Source: Conchocele bisecta (taxonomy: Eukaryota > Mollusca > Bivalvia > Lucinida > Thyasiridae). Taken from it: 64,000 nucleotides of DNA. The position numbers and the translations under genes are program-made. Positions 55,588-64,000 of the stretch are shown here, piece by piece. Where the stretch lies: the NCBI GenBank assembly GCA_029237695.1, contig CM055265.1:110348773-110412772 (forward strand), read 5' to 3'. The stretch's first letter is position 1, and every line of letters starts with the position of its first letter. A model generated the notes under the pieces. That model did not search any database, had not been told where the DNA came from, and worked only from the letters and a program-made list of their open reading frames with translations.

Positions 55588-58454
55588 TAACTAGAAATGG
55601 ACGCTTGTCGACAAGCGCATGTGTATCCCCCTCCCCAGATACACAAGTAGTTTGAAAAAAGGGTGTTCGAGTTATGCTCCGGAGACAAAATCAGTGACGG
55701 AAAAAACAAAGGGAGATAACTAAAAAATTAGTGATGCAAGAGTTGTCATTCTTGCGTGACACACCTTTAGGGTTGTGGTCTATGCATGTGTGAAGTTTCA
55801 TGAAAATATTCCAAAGGGTGTTCGAGTTATGCTCCAGACACGAAATCAGTGCACGAAACAACAAAGGGAGATAACTAAGAAATTAACGATGCAAGAGTTG
55901 TCATTCTTACGTGCGACACACCTTTGGGTCGTCTTCTATGCATGTGTGAAGTTTAATAAACTAGAAAATGTGTTCATAGAACACGGATGTCCCACATATC
56001 GCTTTGATAATAAATGAGGCCAAATTGCAAGTCAAAATTTTCTTTTACCCTGAGCGTTAAAGTTTTTGAAGCACCAAGTATGTGACCTTGACCCTGGGCT
56101 TGGCGGGGGCAGGACAAACGTGGATTTGGCACAGGGCGGTAGAGGACCATTAGAGCAATGCATATATGAAATATGAAGCTGCTCCGTGAAAGGAAACAGA
56201 AATTATAAGATATTTACCCGAGCGTTAAAGTTTTTGAAGCACTAAGTATGTGATGTTAACCCTGGGCTTGGCGGGGCGGGACGAATGTGGATTTGGCACA
56301 GGGCGGTAGAGGACCATTAGAGCAACGCATATATGAAATATGAAGTTGATCCGTGAATGGAAAGAAAAACTAGAAATGGACGCTTGTCGACAAGCGCATG
56401 TGTATCCCCCTCCCCAGATACACAAGTAGTTTGAAAAAAGGGTGATCGAGTTATGCTCCGGAGACAAAATCGGTGACGGACAAAGGGAGATAACTAAACA
56501 ATTAGTGATGCAAGAGTTGTCATTCTTGCGTGACACACCTTTAGGGTCTATGCATGTGTGAAGCTACTGGAGCGCAGAATTATTTGTTAATAGTCCTATA
56601 TTTATGTACATATATCTGCACAGGTACACATAATGCCACAATATTTTCAACAAAGTTGACGGAAATGTAATATAGAATGTAAATAAAAAAAATAATGCTC
56701 GCTACTGGAGCCGAGAATTTTTTTTAATAGTCCTATATTTATCTACATATATCTGCACAGGTCCACATACTGCCACAATATTGTCAACACAGTTTAGGTA
56801 AATGTAATAATTTAGCTGTATAAATTACCTGTAATAAGTTAGTGGTCAGTTAAAAAATTGAAAAAGAATGTAAAAATTTTTTTTTTAAAAATTTGAAAAA
56901 AAAGGTGAAAAATAAAAAATAATAATGCTCGCTACTGGAGCCCAGATTTTTTTTTTAATAGTCCTATATTTATCTACATATATCTGCACAGGTCCACATA
57001 ATGCCACAATATTTTCAACACAGTTTACGGAAATGTAATATACAATTTTATTTTTTTTAAATAATGCTCGCTACTGGAGCCCAGAATTTTTGTTAATAGT
57101 CCTATATTTATCTACATATATCTGCACAGGTCCACATACTGCCACAATATTGTCAACACAGTTTACGGAAATGTAATAATGTACCTGTATAAATTACCTG
57201 TAATAAGTTAGTGGTCAGTTAAAAAATAGAAAAAGAATGTAAAAAAAAAAAAAATGGAAAAAAAACAATTAAATTTAAAAAAAATAAAAGAATAATGTCC
57301 CATGGAGCCCGAAGTTTTTTAATAGCCTATCCCTAAGTTTTTTATATCTATATTTATACATATCATATATACACAGGTCCACATATTGCCACAATATTTT
57401 CAACACAGTTTACGGAAATGTAATGTAATCATTTACCTGTATAAATTACCTGTAAGTGGTCAGTGGTCAGTTGCACATGCTAGCACATGCACAGGTGAAT
57501 AGTTTGTATATAGCACTTACGACCTTATGCTACTAGACAAAAATTGAAAAATAATTTGAAAAAAGAAATGAAAAAAAAAAAATGAAAAAAAAAAATGGAT
57601 TTTTTTTTTTTAAATAATAATGCTTGCTACTGGAGCCCAGAATTTTTTTTTAATAGTCCTATATTTATCTACATATATCTGCACAGGTCCACATAATGCC
57701 ACAATATTTTCAATGTAATATCCAATGTAGTAATTTACCTGTATAAATTACCTGGTCAACAGTGGTCAAGCACTGGACATCTGCACATGCTAGCCCATGC
57801 TAGCACATGGTTCTCCCAGTTTCTATTGTTCTCTCTACAGGTACAGAGCACACGAGAAAAGGTGTACAGAGCAGACCAGAAAACAGGTCTTCATGCATTA
57901 TTGTCCAGTTTGTAGAGTGCGCAAAACAAAAAAGGGAGATAACTAAAAAATTAGCTACGCAAGAGTTGTCATTATTGTGCGCGACACACCTCCGGGTCGT
58001 GGTCTATGCATGTGTGAAGTTTCATGAATATATTCCAAAGGGTGGTCGAGTTATGCTCCGGACAGGAAATCAGTGAGCGAAAACAAAAAAGGGAGATAAC
58101 TCAAAAATTAGCTATGCAAGAGTTGTCATTCTTGTGCACGACACACCTTCGGTTCGTGGTCTAATTGAATGTGTGAAGTTTCATGAAAATATTCCAAAGG
58201 GTGGTGGAGTTATGCTCCGGACACGAAATGAGTGCGAGAAACAAAAAAGGGAGATAACTCAACAATTAGCTATGCAAGAGTTGTCATTCTTGTGCACGAC
58301 ACACCTTCGAGTTGTGGTCCATGCATGTGTGAAGTTTCATGAAAATATTCCAAAGGGTGTTCGAGTTATGCTCCGGACAAGAAGTGTCTGCGGCGGACGC
58401 GGCGCGCTGTCAAATCCATAGTATCCCCCGACGGAGTCCGGGGGATACAATTAA
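55588..58454 (+). mobile_element. Composite stem-loop-tailed repeat element, copy 2 (about 2.9 kb)
   Basis: Head AACTAGAAATGGACGCTTG, then 150-bp units (55680-55960), 168-bp units (56040-56340), a second complete head at 56369-56440, 310-bp units (56565-57740), a GAGCACACGAGAAAAGG region, 150-bp units (57905-58380), and the tail hairpin at 58419-58448 followed by AATTAA. This is copy 1 (10322-13442) in the opposite orientation. The internal second head suggests nested or rearranged elements. It lies within a Usp16-45 intron. Confidence 0.7.
56565..57740. repeat. Tandem units with CTACTGGAGCC and T/A homopolymers
   Basis: CTACTGGAGC(C/G)C, AATAGTCCTATATTTATCTA, CATATATCTGCACAGGTCCA, TGCCACAATATT and AACACAGTTTACGGAAATGT recur four to five times at irregular spacing (from about 56567, 56700, 56930, 57068 and 57610), interrupted by A and T runs. 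Inverse of 11285-11795. Confidence 0.75.
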
Positions 58455-58513
58455 TGCGTATTCTACTAAAATAAATGCGTAAAATACGCCAATAAGCACC
58501 TTATCCGGAGCCC
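58450..58513. mobile_element. hAT-like family H, right-end fragment
   Basis: GCGTATTCTACTAAAATAAA, TACGCCAATAAGCACC and TTATCCGGAGCCCTG match the right end at 43846-43907. It abuts the composite element tail. Confidence 0.6.
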
Positions 58514-58609
58514 TGACAGCATGATACACGAGTCATTTATCAAGTTTTCAGACTCAGCTCGGGACTGGCTTTCCTTGCCTCCTCTTATAAACTTGATATA
58601 CGACACTAG

Positions 58610-58856
58610 TTACGTAGTAAGGTATTCTCTAATGGGGCTTACAGGATTTCTGACCCCTGTAGCTCGTAATCAAATTGCACACTCCTGTAGCCTGATAACG
58701 ATCTATATTGCTTGTTAGAAGCATGACGGTTGTTTCATTGAAGGATTGACGAACAGTGCAGATCCTGATGAGACTGTGCGAATGCACAGGCTGATCTGGA
58801 TCTACACTGGTCGCAAAGCCTGTAAGCCCAATTTCTCCAGTCACACCCCCAGGGCG
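58610..58856. mobile_element. Small inverted-repeat element family G, complete copy
   Basis: Left end ATGGGGCTTACAGGATTTCT; right end ACTGGTCGCAAAGCCTGTAA, GCCCAATTTCTCCAGTCAC. It contains GTTAGAAGCATGACGGTTGT and ATGCACAGGCTGATCTGGAT. The segment CTGATCTGGATCTACACTGG at 58791-58810 shares the 15-mer ATCTGGATCTACACT with the 48-bp minisatellite unit. Lies about 13 bp from the 58869-58963 exon. Confidence 0.75.
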
Positions 58857-58868
58857 TACCGACTGTAC

Positions 58869-58963
58869 CTGTTCAAATCTCTTCAGGTGGAGCGTGAGCA
58901 CGGCCGGGGGTTGGAAGATGAGGTATTGCTTGTTGGCGTTAGAATACACCAGCTCTTTCTTCT
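58869..58963 (-). CDS. Usp16-45: Usp16-45 exon: LTLHLKRFEQ block
   Basis: A 95-nt exon between acceptor TGTTTTCAG and donor CAG|GTACAG. It starts with two bases that complete a Glu codon with the G left by the upstream exon, and ends in phase 0. It encodes KKELVYSNANKQYLIFQPP then AVLTLHLKRFEQ, the family's conserved strand leading to the LHLKRF motif. Confidence 0.93.
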
Positions 58964-59019
58964 CTGAAAACACAGCAACGAAAATAAGCTTTGTACCAGT
59001 GTGAGTTTCTGAGAATACA

Positions 59020-59060
59020 ATTCAATGATGCTTAATGGCCAGTCAACATCTAGTTTAATG
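59020..59060 (-). repeat. LINE-type 3' tail fragment
   Basis: GATGCTTAATGGCCAGTCAA on the plus strand matches the tail of the LINE at 3431-3450 (GCTTAACGGCCCATCAACAC), in the same orientation. Intronic. Confidence 0.5.
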
Positions 59061-59325
59061 TTATTGTACAGCAAATGTTTACGCCATGCTTAAGACATGG
59101 ACCAAATACAACCATGTATGTGTCATTTAGGTTATTCGACCAATATGCAGAAGGGACATAAGTAACGAGATAGCACAACCCAGCCTGGACCAAACAAACC
59201 AAAACTAATTTTGTAATCAAAATAAGGCAGTTTGATTGGCCGAGACTCGACCACTCGAAACTTCCTGATTTCAAGCTTGATGCCCGGGACCTTGCTCATA
59301 AACACAGACAGAAAAAAAAACTCAC

Positions 59326-60447
59326 CTTTATTTGGGCTTTGCTTATGCTTTATCTTCGTGCAATTTTTGCATCCGAACTTGTTGTTTCCGGTGAGCAGTT
59401 CTGCAGCGGTGAACTGATGGAGACACGACTCAATGGAGCATTCACCGGAGCTCGGGTGGTAGCGATCCACCAATGTGTTCACAGACTTCCTCTGACCGTC
59501 GCGGTATACATCGCGCAACGATCGCCCGTGCTTCGATGCAGTTTGGTGGACCGAGTCCTTCGCCGTATATTGCACATTTGAAACGTCAGTACCGTCTTGC
59601 ATAGAAGCAATGGCATCATCGTGGTGTGTAATCTCGTCGACATTGAATTTCAGTTTCATTGCGTTTTGCTGCTCGGATTTAATGGTATTAACCTTCCCTG
59701 CGATTTCCTTGTTTACGGAATTGATTGTATGACTAGAATTGGCTAGTGTCCCCACGCCGTTGTGGTAGTTATTCACTATACATTGAGCGTCTCCATTTAA
59801 AGTTAATTCACTAATGCTGCTTAACACAGTTATATCAGGAGATGCTGCCTCGAGACTAATCGTACTAACACCGGATGTGACGTCAGTGAGCTGGCTGTCA
59901 ACGGAGTCCTTTGAGGAACTCGGTCGTGCGTCACAACCGTCCGGCTCGTCAGCACTGGAGCCTACACCATTCTCTATAGATCCATTAACAAGTGGTTGTC
60001 CGTTTTCAGCAGTACAATTTGGCACATGTTTAGATTTACAGTCAACTTTACTAGCACTAGTTGCGTCTTCCACGAACCCATTTTGCGTAATTACATTGAA
60101 ATCTTCTCCAATATCAGCAGTAACCGGGTGAATAGTGTATGACACACTATTAGATTTATCCGTGTCCTTAGTTTCATCCGCGGGTACAGTCTCTGCAATG
60201 ACACCGTTTGGAAGCACAGTGAATGACACGGACACTGCCTCGCCAGCGTCAGCGTCAGTATCGGCTGGCAGTGTTGGTCTATTAGCGGTGTGGTTAGCGA
60301 GGACAATCTCCGCGTCTACGGTGATGGTGTTTGCCAGTGGGGGCTGGCTCACCTCGCCGTGCGTGGAGTCGCCCATCGTACTGTCGATGCTGTGGCGGAC
60401 GTAACATCGCGACGTGTCACTCTCCAGGTTGTCTTCCACATCGGCGT
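59326..60447 (-). CDS. Usp16-45: Usp16-45 large exon: acidic/Ser-Thr insert and CLHQFT block
   Basis: 1122 nt, starting after GTATGTTACAG with AC, which completes an Asp codon with the upstream G, and ending AAAG before GTGAGT. It encodes about 373 residues. The first 300 are low-complexity Ser/Thr/Asp/Asn-rich (GVGSSADEPDGCDARPSSSK, SPDITVLSSISELTLNGDAQ) with no domain I know, as expected for the insert that splits the catalytic domain. The last 60 are conserved: RSLRDVYRDGQRKSVNTL, SIESCLHQFTAAELLTGNNK and FGCKNCTK, whose cysteines fit a zinc-binding pair. The frame also has an ATG at 60472, just upstream of the acceptor. I prefer the spliced start because it keeps phase with the acidic exon. 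Confidence 0.88.
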
Positions 60448-60532
60448 CTGTAACATACCGGATATTTTCCATTTAGTTTTGTTACCCACAGGATTGAAAA
60501 ATGGCATAGCAAGGCCAGAAAAATGGGAAATG

Positions 60533-60600
60533 TGAGAGGGTTTAACATCCAACTAACAGCAAAGGTCATAAAGAGACAAGACCTAGTTTTCAAAAAGTGA
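60533..60600 (-). repeat. LINE-type 3' tail fragment
   Basis: GTGAGAGGGTTTAACATCCA, ACTAACAGCAAAGGTCATAA and AGAGAC match the fragment at 63133-63185 and the LINE tail at 3431. Intronic, 86 bp from the large exon. Confidence 0.55.
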
Positions 60601-60756
60601 TTGCACAGGTTTAACCTGGTATCACCAGCAATGCAATACATGAATATCAAAATGTCTGTAGCAATTTGAAGTTTATCAGGCTGCCGGCATAAGCCCAATT
60701 CTGAAATGAACCATTATGGTGGTGTAGTATTCGTTCCCTACTGAAGGGTTAAGCCC

Positions 60757-61136
60757 CAGGGCTCCAGATAAGGAATTGGTAATTGAGTATTGTCACTCCA
60801 TCATTTGTGAAGCAATTGGGTAAAATAAAATCACACTACTGTTTACACATCAACAGACAGCAATTATTGAATAGTTTGCTTCGAAATGAAAACATGTCTT
60901 GGCATTTCATCAGAATTGTCTCTTTGGAGACAATTCTAATGAAATACCAAGATGTGTTTTCATGAAAAATAAGAAAAATATGCTATGTTTGTGGTCTGTT
61001 TATTGTTTTCTGCAGCATGATAAAGGTACCACAATTTTTTTATTGCTTTTTGATACTCACTACTTCTGATTTCAATTGGGTTTTTGGCAATTTTAATTGG
61101 GTATTTAAGCAAATATGCAGCTTATCTGGAGCTATG
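60757..61136. mobile_element. hAT-like family H element, 380-bp copy
   Basis: Ends CAGGGCTCCAGATAAGG and CTTATCTGGAGCTATG. AAGCCC flanks both sides, a likely target duplication. It shares most of its right two-thirds with 63704-63979. It includes an internal AGAATTGTCTCTTTGGAGAC palindrome absent from the 276-bp copy. Confidence 0.8.
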
Positions 61137-61173
61137 AAGCCCAATCCTAAAATCAGCCATCAAGTGAGCATAC

Positions 61174-61315
61174 CCGAGGCATCGTATTTGTCTTGTTCCT
61201 CGGACTTGCTGGGCCCTTCCTCCTCCCCGCCCCTGTTGTCCTCGTCCTCCGCCCCCTCCGCCTCCTCATCCCGCCCCTCGTCCTCATCCGCCGGCCCCAC
61301 TTTATTCTTGGACCC
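61174..61315 (-). CDS. Usp16-45: Usp16-45 exon: Glu/Asp-rich linker (probable)
   Basis: A 142-nt stretch between a GCGTCAG acceptor and a TCGG|GTATGC donor. It encodes a strongly acidic segment (GSKNKVGPADEDEGRDEEAE, GAEDEDNRGGEEEGPSKSEE, QDKYDAS). Starting in phase 0 it leaves a single G, which is what the 59326-60447 exon needs. The composition fits the acidic linker of USP16/45, and it is much more GC-rich than the flanks. The exon is supported by phase and composition rather than by a conserved motif. Confidence 0.7.
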
Positions 61316-61393
61316 CTGACGCTGTACATGGAACAAGATTATTATTCAGAGCTGCCAACCCCAGGTCAGTCACATGAGGAACATGGAGAGAAA

Positions 61394-61555
61394 AAGGGGC
61401 TATTTTCAGGAACATCACATGTTTTCCGAAACACAAATCATTACTCATTCATATGCATCAAGTAATTTTTTTAAAGGGGCTATTTTCAGGAACATCACAT
61501 GTTTTCCGAAACACAAATCATTACTCATTCATATGCATCAAGTAATTTTTTTAGA
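61394..61555. repeat. 80-bp tandem duplication, two near-identical copies
   Basis: GGGGCTATTTTCAGGAACAT to CATCAAGTAATTTTTTTA starts at 61396 and again at 61476. The copies are almost identical, so the duplication is recent. Confidence 0.92.
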
Positions 61556-62080
61556 GCTTTGTCTCGGCCACCATGACCAACCGAAAAATCACAATTACAC
61601 TGTTTGCAAGACGCAAATTCATCACCACACTTTGACAGGACCGAATGGGGCCCATGTCTCGTTGTAATCAGTGATGAATATCTGTGTTCTCCTAACTTCT
61701 TTCGAGCTTTGGAGCAGACATTTTAAGAATTTACGTGATGAAGAAATCAATATCGCTGAGCACTTGAAACTATTACTACACAACAAGAATTAAAATGGTA
61801 AGCGCCTAGGCGAGTATGATTACAAGTAAATAAAAAAATAGGATTTATTTGCAGAATTTGGAAACAAAATTATTTCCCGACGAGATATTTGTGAATACAT
61901 AGGGAGCAAGACACGAGATTATGATTTCCCACATAGATATTTGTTAATCTGATAAAGAAATGTGTGGATTATCTACCCCTTTCTCCCCTAAATATCACAC
62001 AGACTGTTCTGTTTTCATGCTTTGACTATTCCAGTCATCTGGAAAGGGGTGTGAATGAAAAATCTTCAAATACTGGCAAA
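61556..62080. other. AT-rich DNA, no gene or exon seen
   Basis: I looked here on the minus strand for the Usp16-45 Cys box and zf-UBP exons and found none. Confidence 0.4.
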
Positions 62081-62150
62081 CGCTGCAGATCCTGATGAGA
62101 CGGCTCGTTACGAGCCGGCTCATCTGGATCTACAGTGTTTGGAATTATGG
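62080..62150. mobile_element. Family G element fragment
   Basis: GCAGATCCTGATGAGAC, a palindrome GGCTCGTTACGAGCC, then CTCATCTGGATCTACAGTGT. Related to 58760-58815. Confidence 0.5.
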
Positions 62151-62169
62151 CCTGTGGGGTTGACAAAGG

Positions 62170-62310
62170 TTAATTTTGTTTGTTTATTAGTGTTTAACGG
62201 CCTATCAACAGCTAAGGTCATGTAAGGCCGGGCAAACGGGTTCGATCCCATTTTAACCTTGCTGCATTTGGGGGGGGGGGGGAGGGGGGGGGGGGGGGGG
62301 GGGGGGTGCC
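62170..62310 (-). mobile_element. Short element with LINE-type tail and a poly-G tract
   Basis: TGTTTAACGGCCTATCAACA at 62191-62210 is the LINE/SINE-type tail in the LINE orientation. Rightwards are GGTCATGTAAGGCC and GGGTTCGATCCC. A G run at 62270-62306 (one A) could fold as a quadruplex or reflect slippage. The body of the element is undefined. Confidence 0.5.
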
Positions 62311-62625
62311 CTGAAATTAGAATAACCTGACCTGGTGCCAGGTTCATATCACACCAAAGTCACCTGGCCCCTTCCCATAAAATAGGATTTTGAATATCGT
62401 AATACTCACATAAGGGGTATAACCAGATTCAACTGTCACATACAAAATGCCAAAGACGTATGTGAGGGCCAAACCAGGTCTCCAGTTGGGATTCCGGTAA
62501 GGATGAATCCCGATCGTTAAATTACCCATCGCGTGCTCCCACCTGCCACCAACTGACAAAGGTTAAACATACCAGAGATATAGTATTTGTCTTGTAATTT
62601 GGCCCCTGCCGCGGTACCTATGGAA
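62311..62625. other. Intron or intergenic DNA; weak copy of an exon edge
   Basis: On the minus strand, ACAAGACAAATACTATATCT and GGTATG near 62565-62600 resemble the end of the acidic exon and its donor (ACAAGACAAATACGATGCCT, then GGTATG). I do not call an exon here because the upstream side does not continue the match. Confidence 0.35.
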
Positions 62626-62628
62626 GGT

Positions 62629-62657
62629 TATAGATAGATAGATAGAAAGATAGATAA
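62629..62657. repeat. (GATA)n microsatellite
   Basis: About seven GATA units with one GAAA interruption. Confidence 0.9.
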
Positions 62658-62854
62658 TTTATTGTTAAAGTGCAACCTGTTACAATAATACAATAGCACA
62701 TGGGTCATGTAGATCATTTATGGAACAAGGAAAATACATGCAATAATACATTAAGAACTAGTATGCGATGCCTATGCGTACTGTAGGTGCTGGTACTGTG
62801 AGACGCATCATGAGAAAGGTGTGTAGATGTTATATATTTATATTATATTATATT

Positions 62855-63130
62855 AACGGCAGTATGGGTGTGTTGCATTTGTGCATTGATAGGACATATT
62901 GAAATTATTTAAGTAATCCATCCAGGGATATAGAAGTTACTAGAATTGGAAAACTCCGGAAACGTTTGAATAAAAATTTCTAAATGTTTAAGCCAAGTTG
63001 CAAATGTCAAAAGGTCAATGTCATATTAAGGGCAGCATGGATGTGTGGCATTTGTGCACAAGTACCATGTATTGAAATATTGAAGGAATCCTTCGAGGAA
63101 TAGAGAAGTTATGACACAATTGGGAAAAAA
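62855..63130. repeat. Tandem repeat, about 172-bp unit
   Basis: GGCAG(T/C)ATGG(G/A)TGTGT(T/G)GCATT, ATTGAAAT, AATCC, GGGATATAGAAGTTA or GGAATAGAGAAGTTA recur at about 62858 and 63030. A further fragment (AAGCCAAGTTGTGAAGGTCA, GTAGCATGGATGCATGGCAT) lies at 63625-63695. Confidence 0.65.
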
Positions 63131-63132
63131 GT

Positions 63133-63190
63133 GATAGTGAATGGGTTTAACGTCCCAGCAACACTCAAGGTTATATAGAGACGGGAAATT
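63133..63190 (-). repeat. LINE-type 3' tail fragment
   Basis: AGTGAATGGGTTTAACGTCC, CAGCAACACTCAAGG and TATATAGAGACGGG. Same orientation as the LINE tail at 3431. Confidence 0.55.
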
Positions 63191-63196
63191 TAATAT

Positions 63197-63480
63197 AGGA
63201 ATGAATGGCCTTTTTGTGGAATTTTTTCCAAGTTTATACCCCGATAAATTCCACAAAAAGGCCATTCATTCCTTATAATTTCAGCATTTGAAATAAATTC
63301 ATCAAGAAAATGTGTTTATTTTGACAGACGGCAGCCATTTGTTTACATTGACAGCACTGACAGTGCACCTGTAGAAAGTAGTTCGGCGTGGGAGTTTACT
63401 GGGATATAAATTTTGGACAGAGACTTGCTACGGGCCAATCAAATATTAGGGAATTGTGTAAATATTTTTGTGCTGGAATT
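63197..63480 (-). mobile_element. Hairpin-ended family P element, copy 3 (inverted)
   Basis: Short palindrome 63197-63273 (AGGAATGAATGGCCTTTTTG to CAAAAAGGCCATTCATTCCT), followed rightwards by the inverse of the unique part (TGAAATAAATTCATCAAGAA, GTTCGGCGTGGGAG, GCTACGGGCCAATCAAATAT). Confidence 0.75.
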
Positions 63481-63498
63481 ATAGTCTCATCTCCCGAC

Positions 63499-63600
63499 AG
63501 ACCAGTGGGATGGAAATACTATGAAAGTATTTTTGATGGTCAAGGCGAGGTTTGAACCCACAACCTCCGGATTGGAAGGACACAATTGGGAACTCTGGTA
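63499..63600 (-). mobile_element. Possible tRNA-derived SINE fragment
   Basis: On the minus strand GTGGGTTCAAACCTCGCC fits a polymerase III B box (GGTTCAAACC), as in tRNA-derived SINE heads. No A box was found at the right distance. Weak call. Confidence 0.35.
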
Positions 63601-63703
63601 AAAAAACGAAACTGCAAAGTGTTTAAGCCAAGTTGTGAAGGTCAAATGGCCATGGTCATATTCAGGTAGCATGGATGCATGGCATGTGCACAACTGCATA
63701 ATA

Positions 63704-63979
63704 CAGGGCTCCAGATAAGGAATTAGTAATTGAGTATTTTCACTCCATCATTTCTGAAGCAATTGGGTATTTCAAAATTTTAATTGGGTAATGAAATACC
63801 AAGATGTGTTTTCATGGAAAATATGAAAAATATGCTATATTTGTGGTCTGTTTATTGTTTTCTGCAGCATGATAAATGTACCACAAAATTATAATTGCTT
63901 TTCTACTTCTGATTTCAATTAGGTTTTTGGCAATTTTAATTGGGTATTTAAGCAAATACGCAGCTTATCTGGAGCTCTG
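63704..63979. mobile_element. hAT-like family H element, 276-bp copy
   Basis: Ends CAGGGCTCCAGATAAGG and CTTATCTGGAGCTCTG. TAATA is found at both outer sides. Its sequence follows 60757-61136 except for an internal segment of about 110 bp present only in that copy. Confidence 0.8.
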
Positions 63980-64000
63980 TAATAGTTTTGAAACATTGCA

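Larger units (their letters stand above)
52467..61315 (-). other. Usp16-45: Usp16-45 type deubiquitinase gene, 3' part (five exons)
   Basis: Family knowledge: USP16/USP45 are cysteine proteases that remove ubiquitin from substrates including histone H2A. They have an N-terminal zf-UBP domain and a catalytic domain split by a long acidic or Ser-rich insert. Exons seen: 61174-61315, 59326-60447, 58869-58963, 54675-54761 and 52467-52823. Together they are 1803 nt, exactly 601 codons with stop, and all junction phases agree. The Cys box and zf-UBP are not visible up to base 64000 and should lie further right. Introns carry MITEs, and a 2.9-kb composite repeat lies in the 54761-58869 intron. Whether it is closer to USP16 or USP45 cannot be decided; invertebrates usually have one gene for both. 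Confidence 0.9.

Noticed and set aside
10322..58454. A 45-kb inversion bounded by inverted repeats
   Set aside because: The flanks of the two composite copies are unrelated and internal unit numbers differ; two independent insertions are simpler.
62228..62262. tRNA gene around GGGTTCGATCCC
   Set aside because: The B-box-like sequence is self-complementary and there is no A box, anticodon arm or acceptor stem at the proper spacing.
62344..62559. Minus-strand 71-codon frame ending near a GTGAGT as a Usp16-45 exon
   Set aside because: The residues (RPGLALTYVFGILYVTVESG) do not resemble any part of USP16/45, and no acceptor with compatible phase was found.

Overview
The window is animal nuclear DNA, most likely from a bivalve mollusc. 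The reasons are a spliced deubiquitinase gene with GT-AG introns, a Jockey/I-type LINE, a Ty3-like LTR retrotransposon, Tc1 and Myb/SANT transposon remnants, many small inverted-repeat elements, and tandem-repeat-bearing stem-loop elements of the kind abundant in bivalves. The species assignment is inference. No prokaryotic or viral gene organisation is present.

Layout. 1-3.4 kb: AT-rich, no gene. 3.4-8.9 kb: one LINE on the minus strand (ORF1, ORF2 and a frame-shifted RNase H tail). 9-13.4 kb: degenerate tandem repeats, a Myb/SANT-like remnant and copy 1 of a 3-kb composite repeat. 13.4-17 kb: Tc1 remnant, a small array of a 48-bp minisatellite, a dispersed repeat and a C2H2-like ORF. 18-24.2 kb: a decayed Ty3-like element on the minus strand, with a candidate 5' LTR and primer-binding site but no recognisable 3' LTR. 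24.6-43 kb: an 18.3-kb array of the same 48-bp minisatellite, with higher-order duplication, one small insertion, and long indel-rich stretches that look like unpolished assembly. 43-52 kb: nested small inverted-repeat elements, GGAC-type simple repeats and stem-loop-tailed elements. 52.4-61.3 kb: five exons of a Usp16-45-type ubiquitin hydrolase on the minus strand, with an inverted copy of the 3-kb composite repeat in one intron. 61.3-64 kb: more small elements; the 5' part of the gene is not visible and probably lies past the right edge.

The only convincing host gene is the deubiquitinase. Its five exons join in phase to exactly 601 codons including the stop. The rest is mobile or tandem DNA. 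The observations most worth following are: a series of decayed copies of the last coding segment of this gene, downstream of its stop; a strand-specific loss of A (gain of G) in the LINE reverse transcriptase that removes the catalytic aspartate; the 48-bp minisatellite, which appears to have grown from the end of a small inverted-repeat element present elsewhere in the window; and a second minisatellite whose unit begins with the terminus of the element it abuts.
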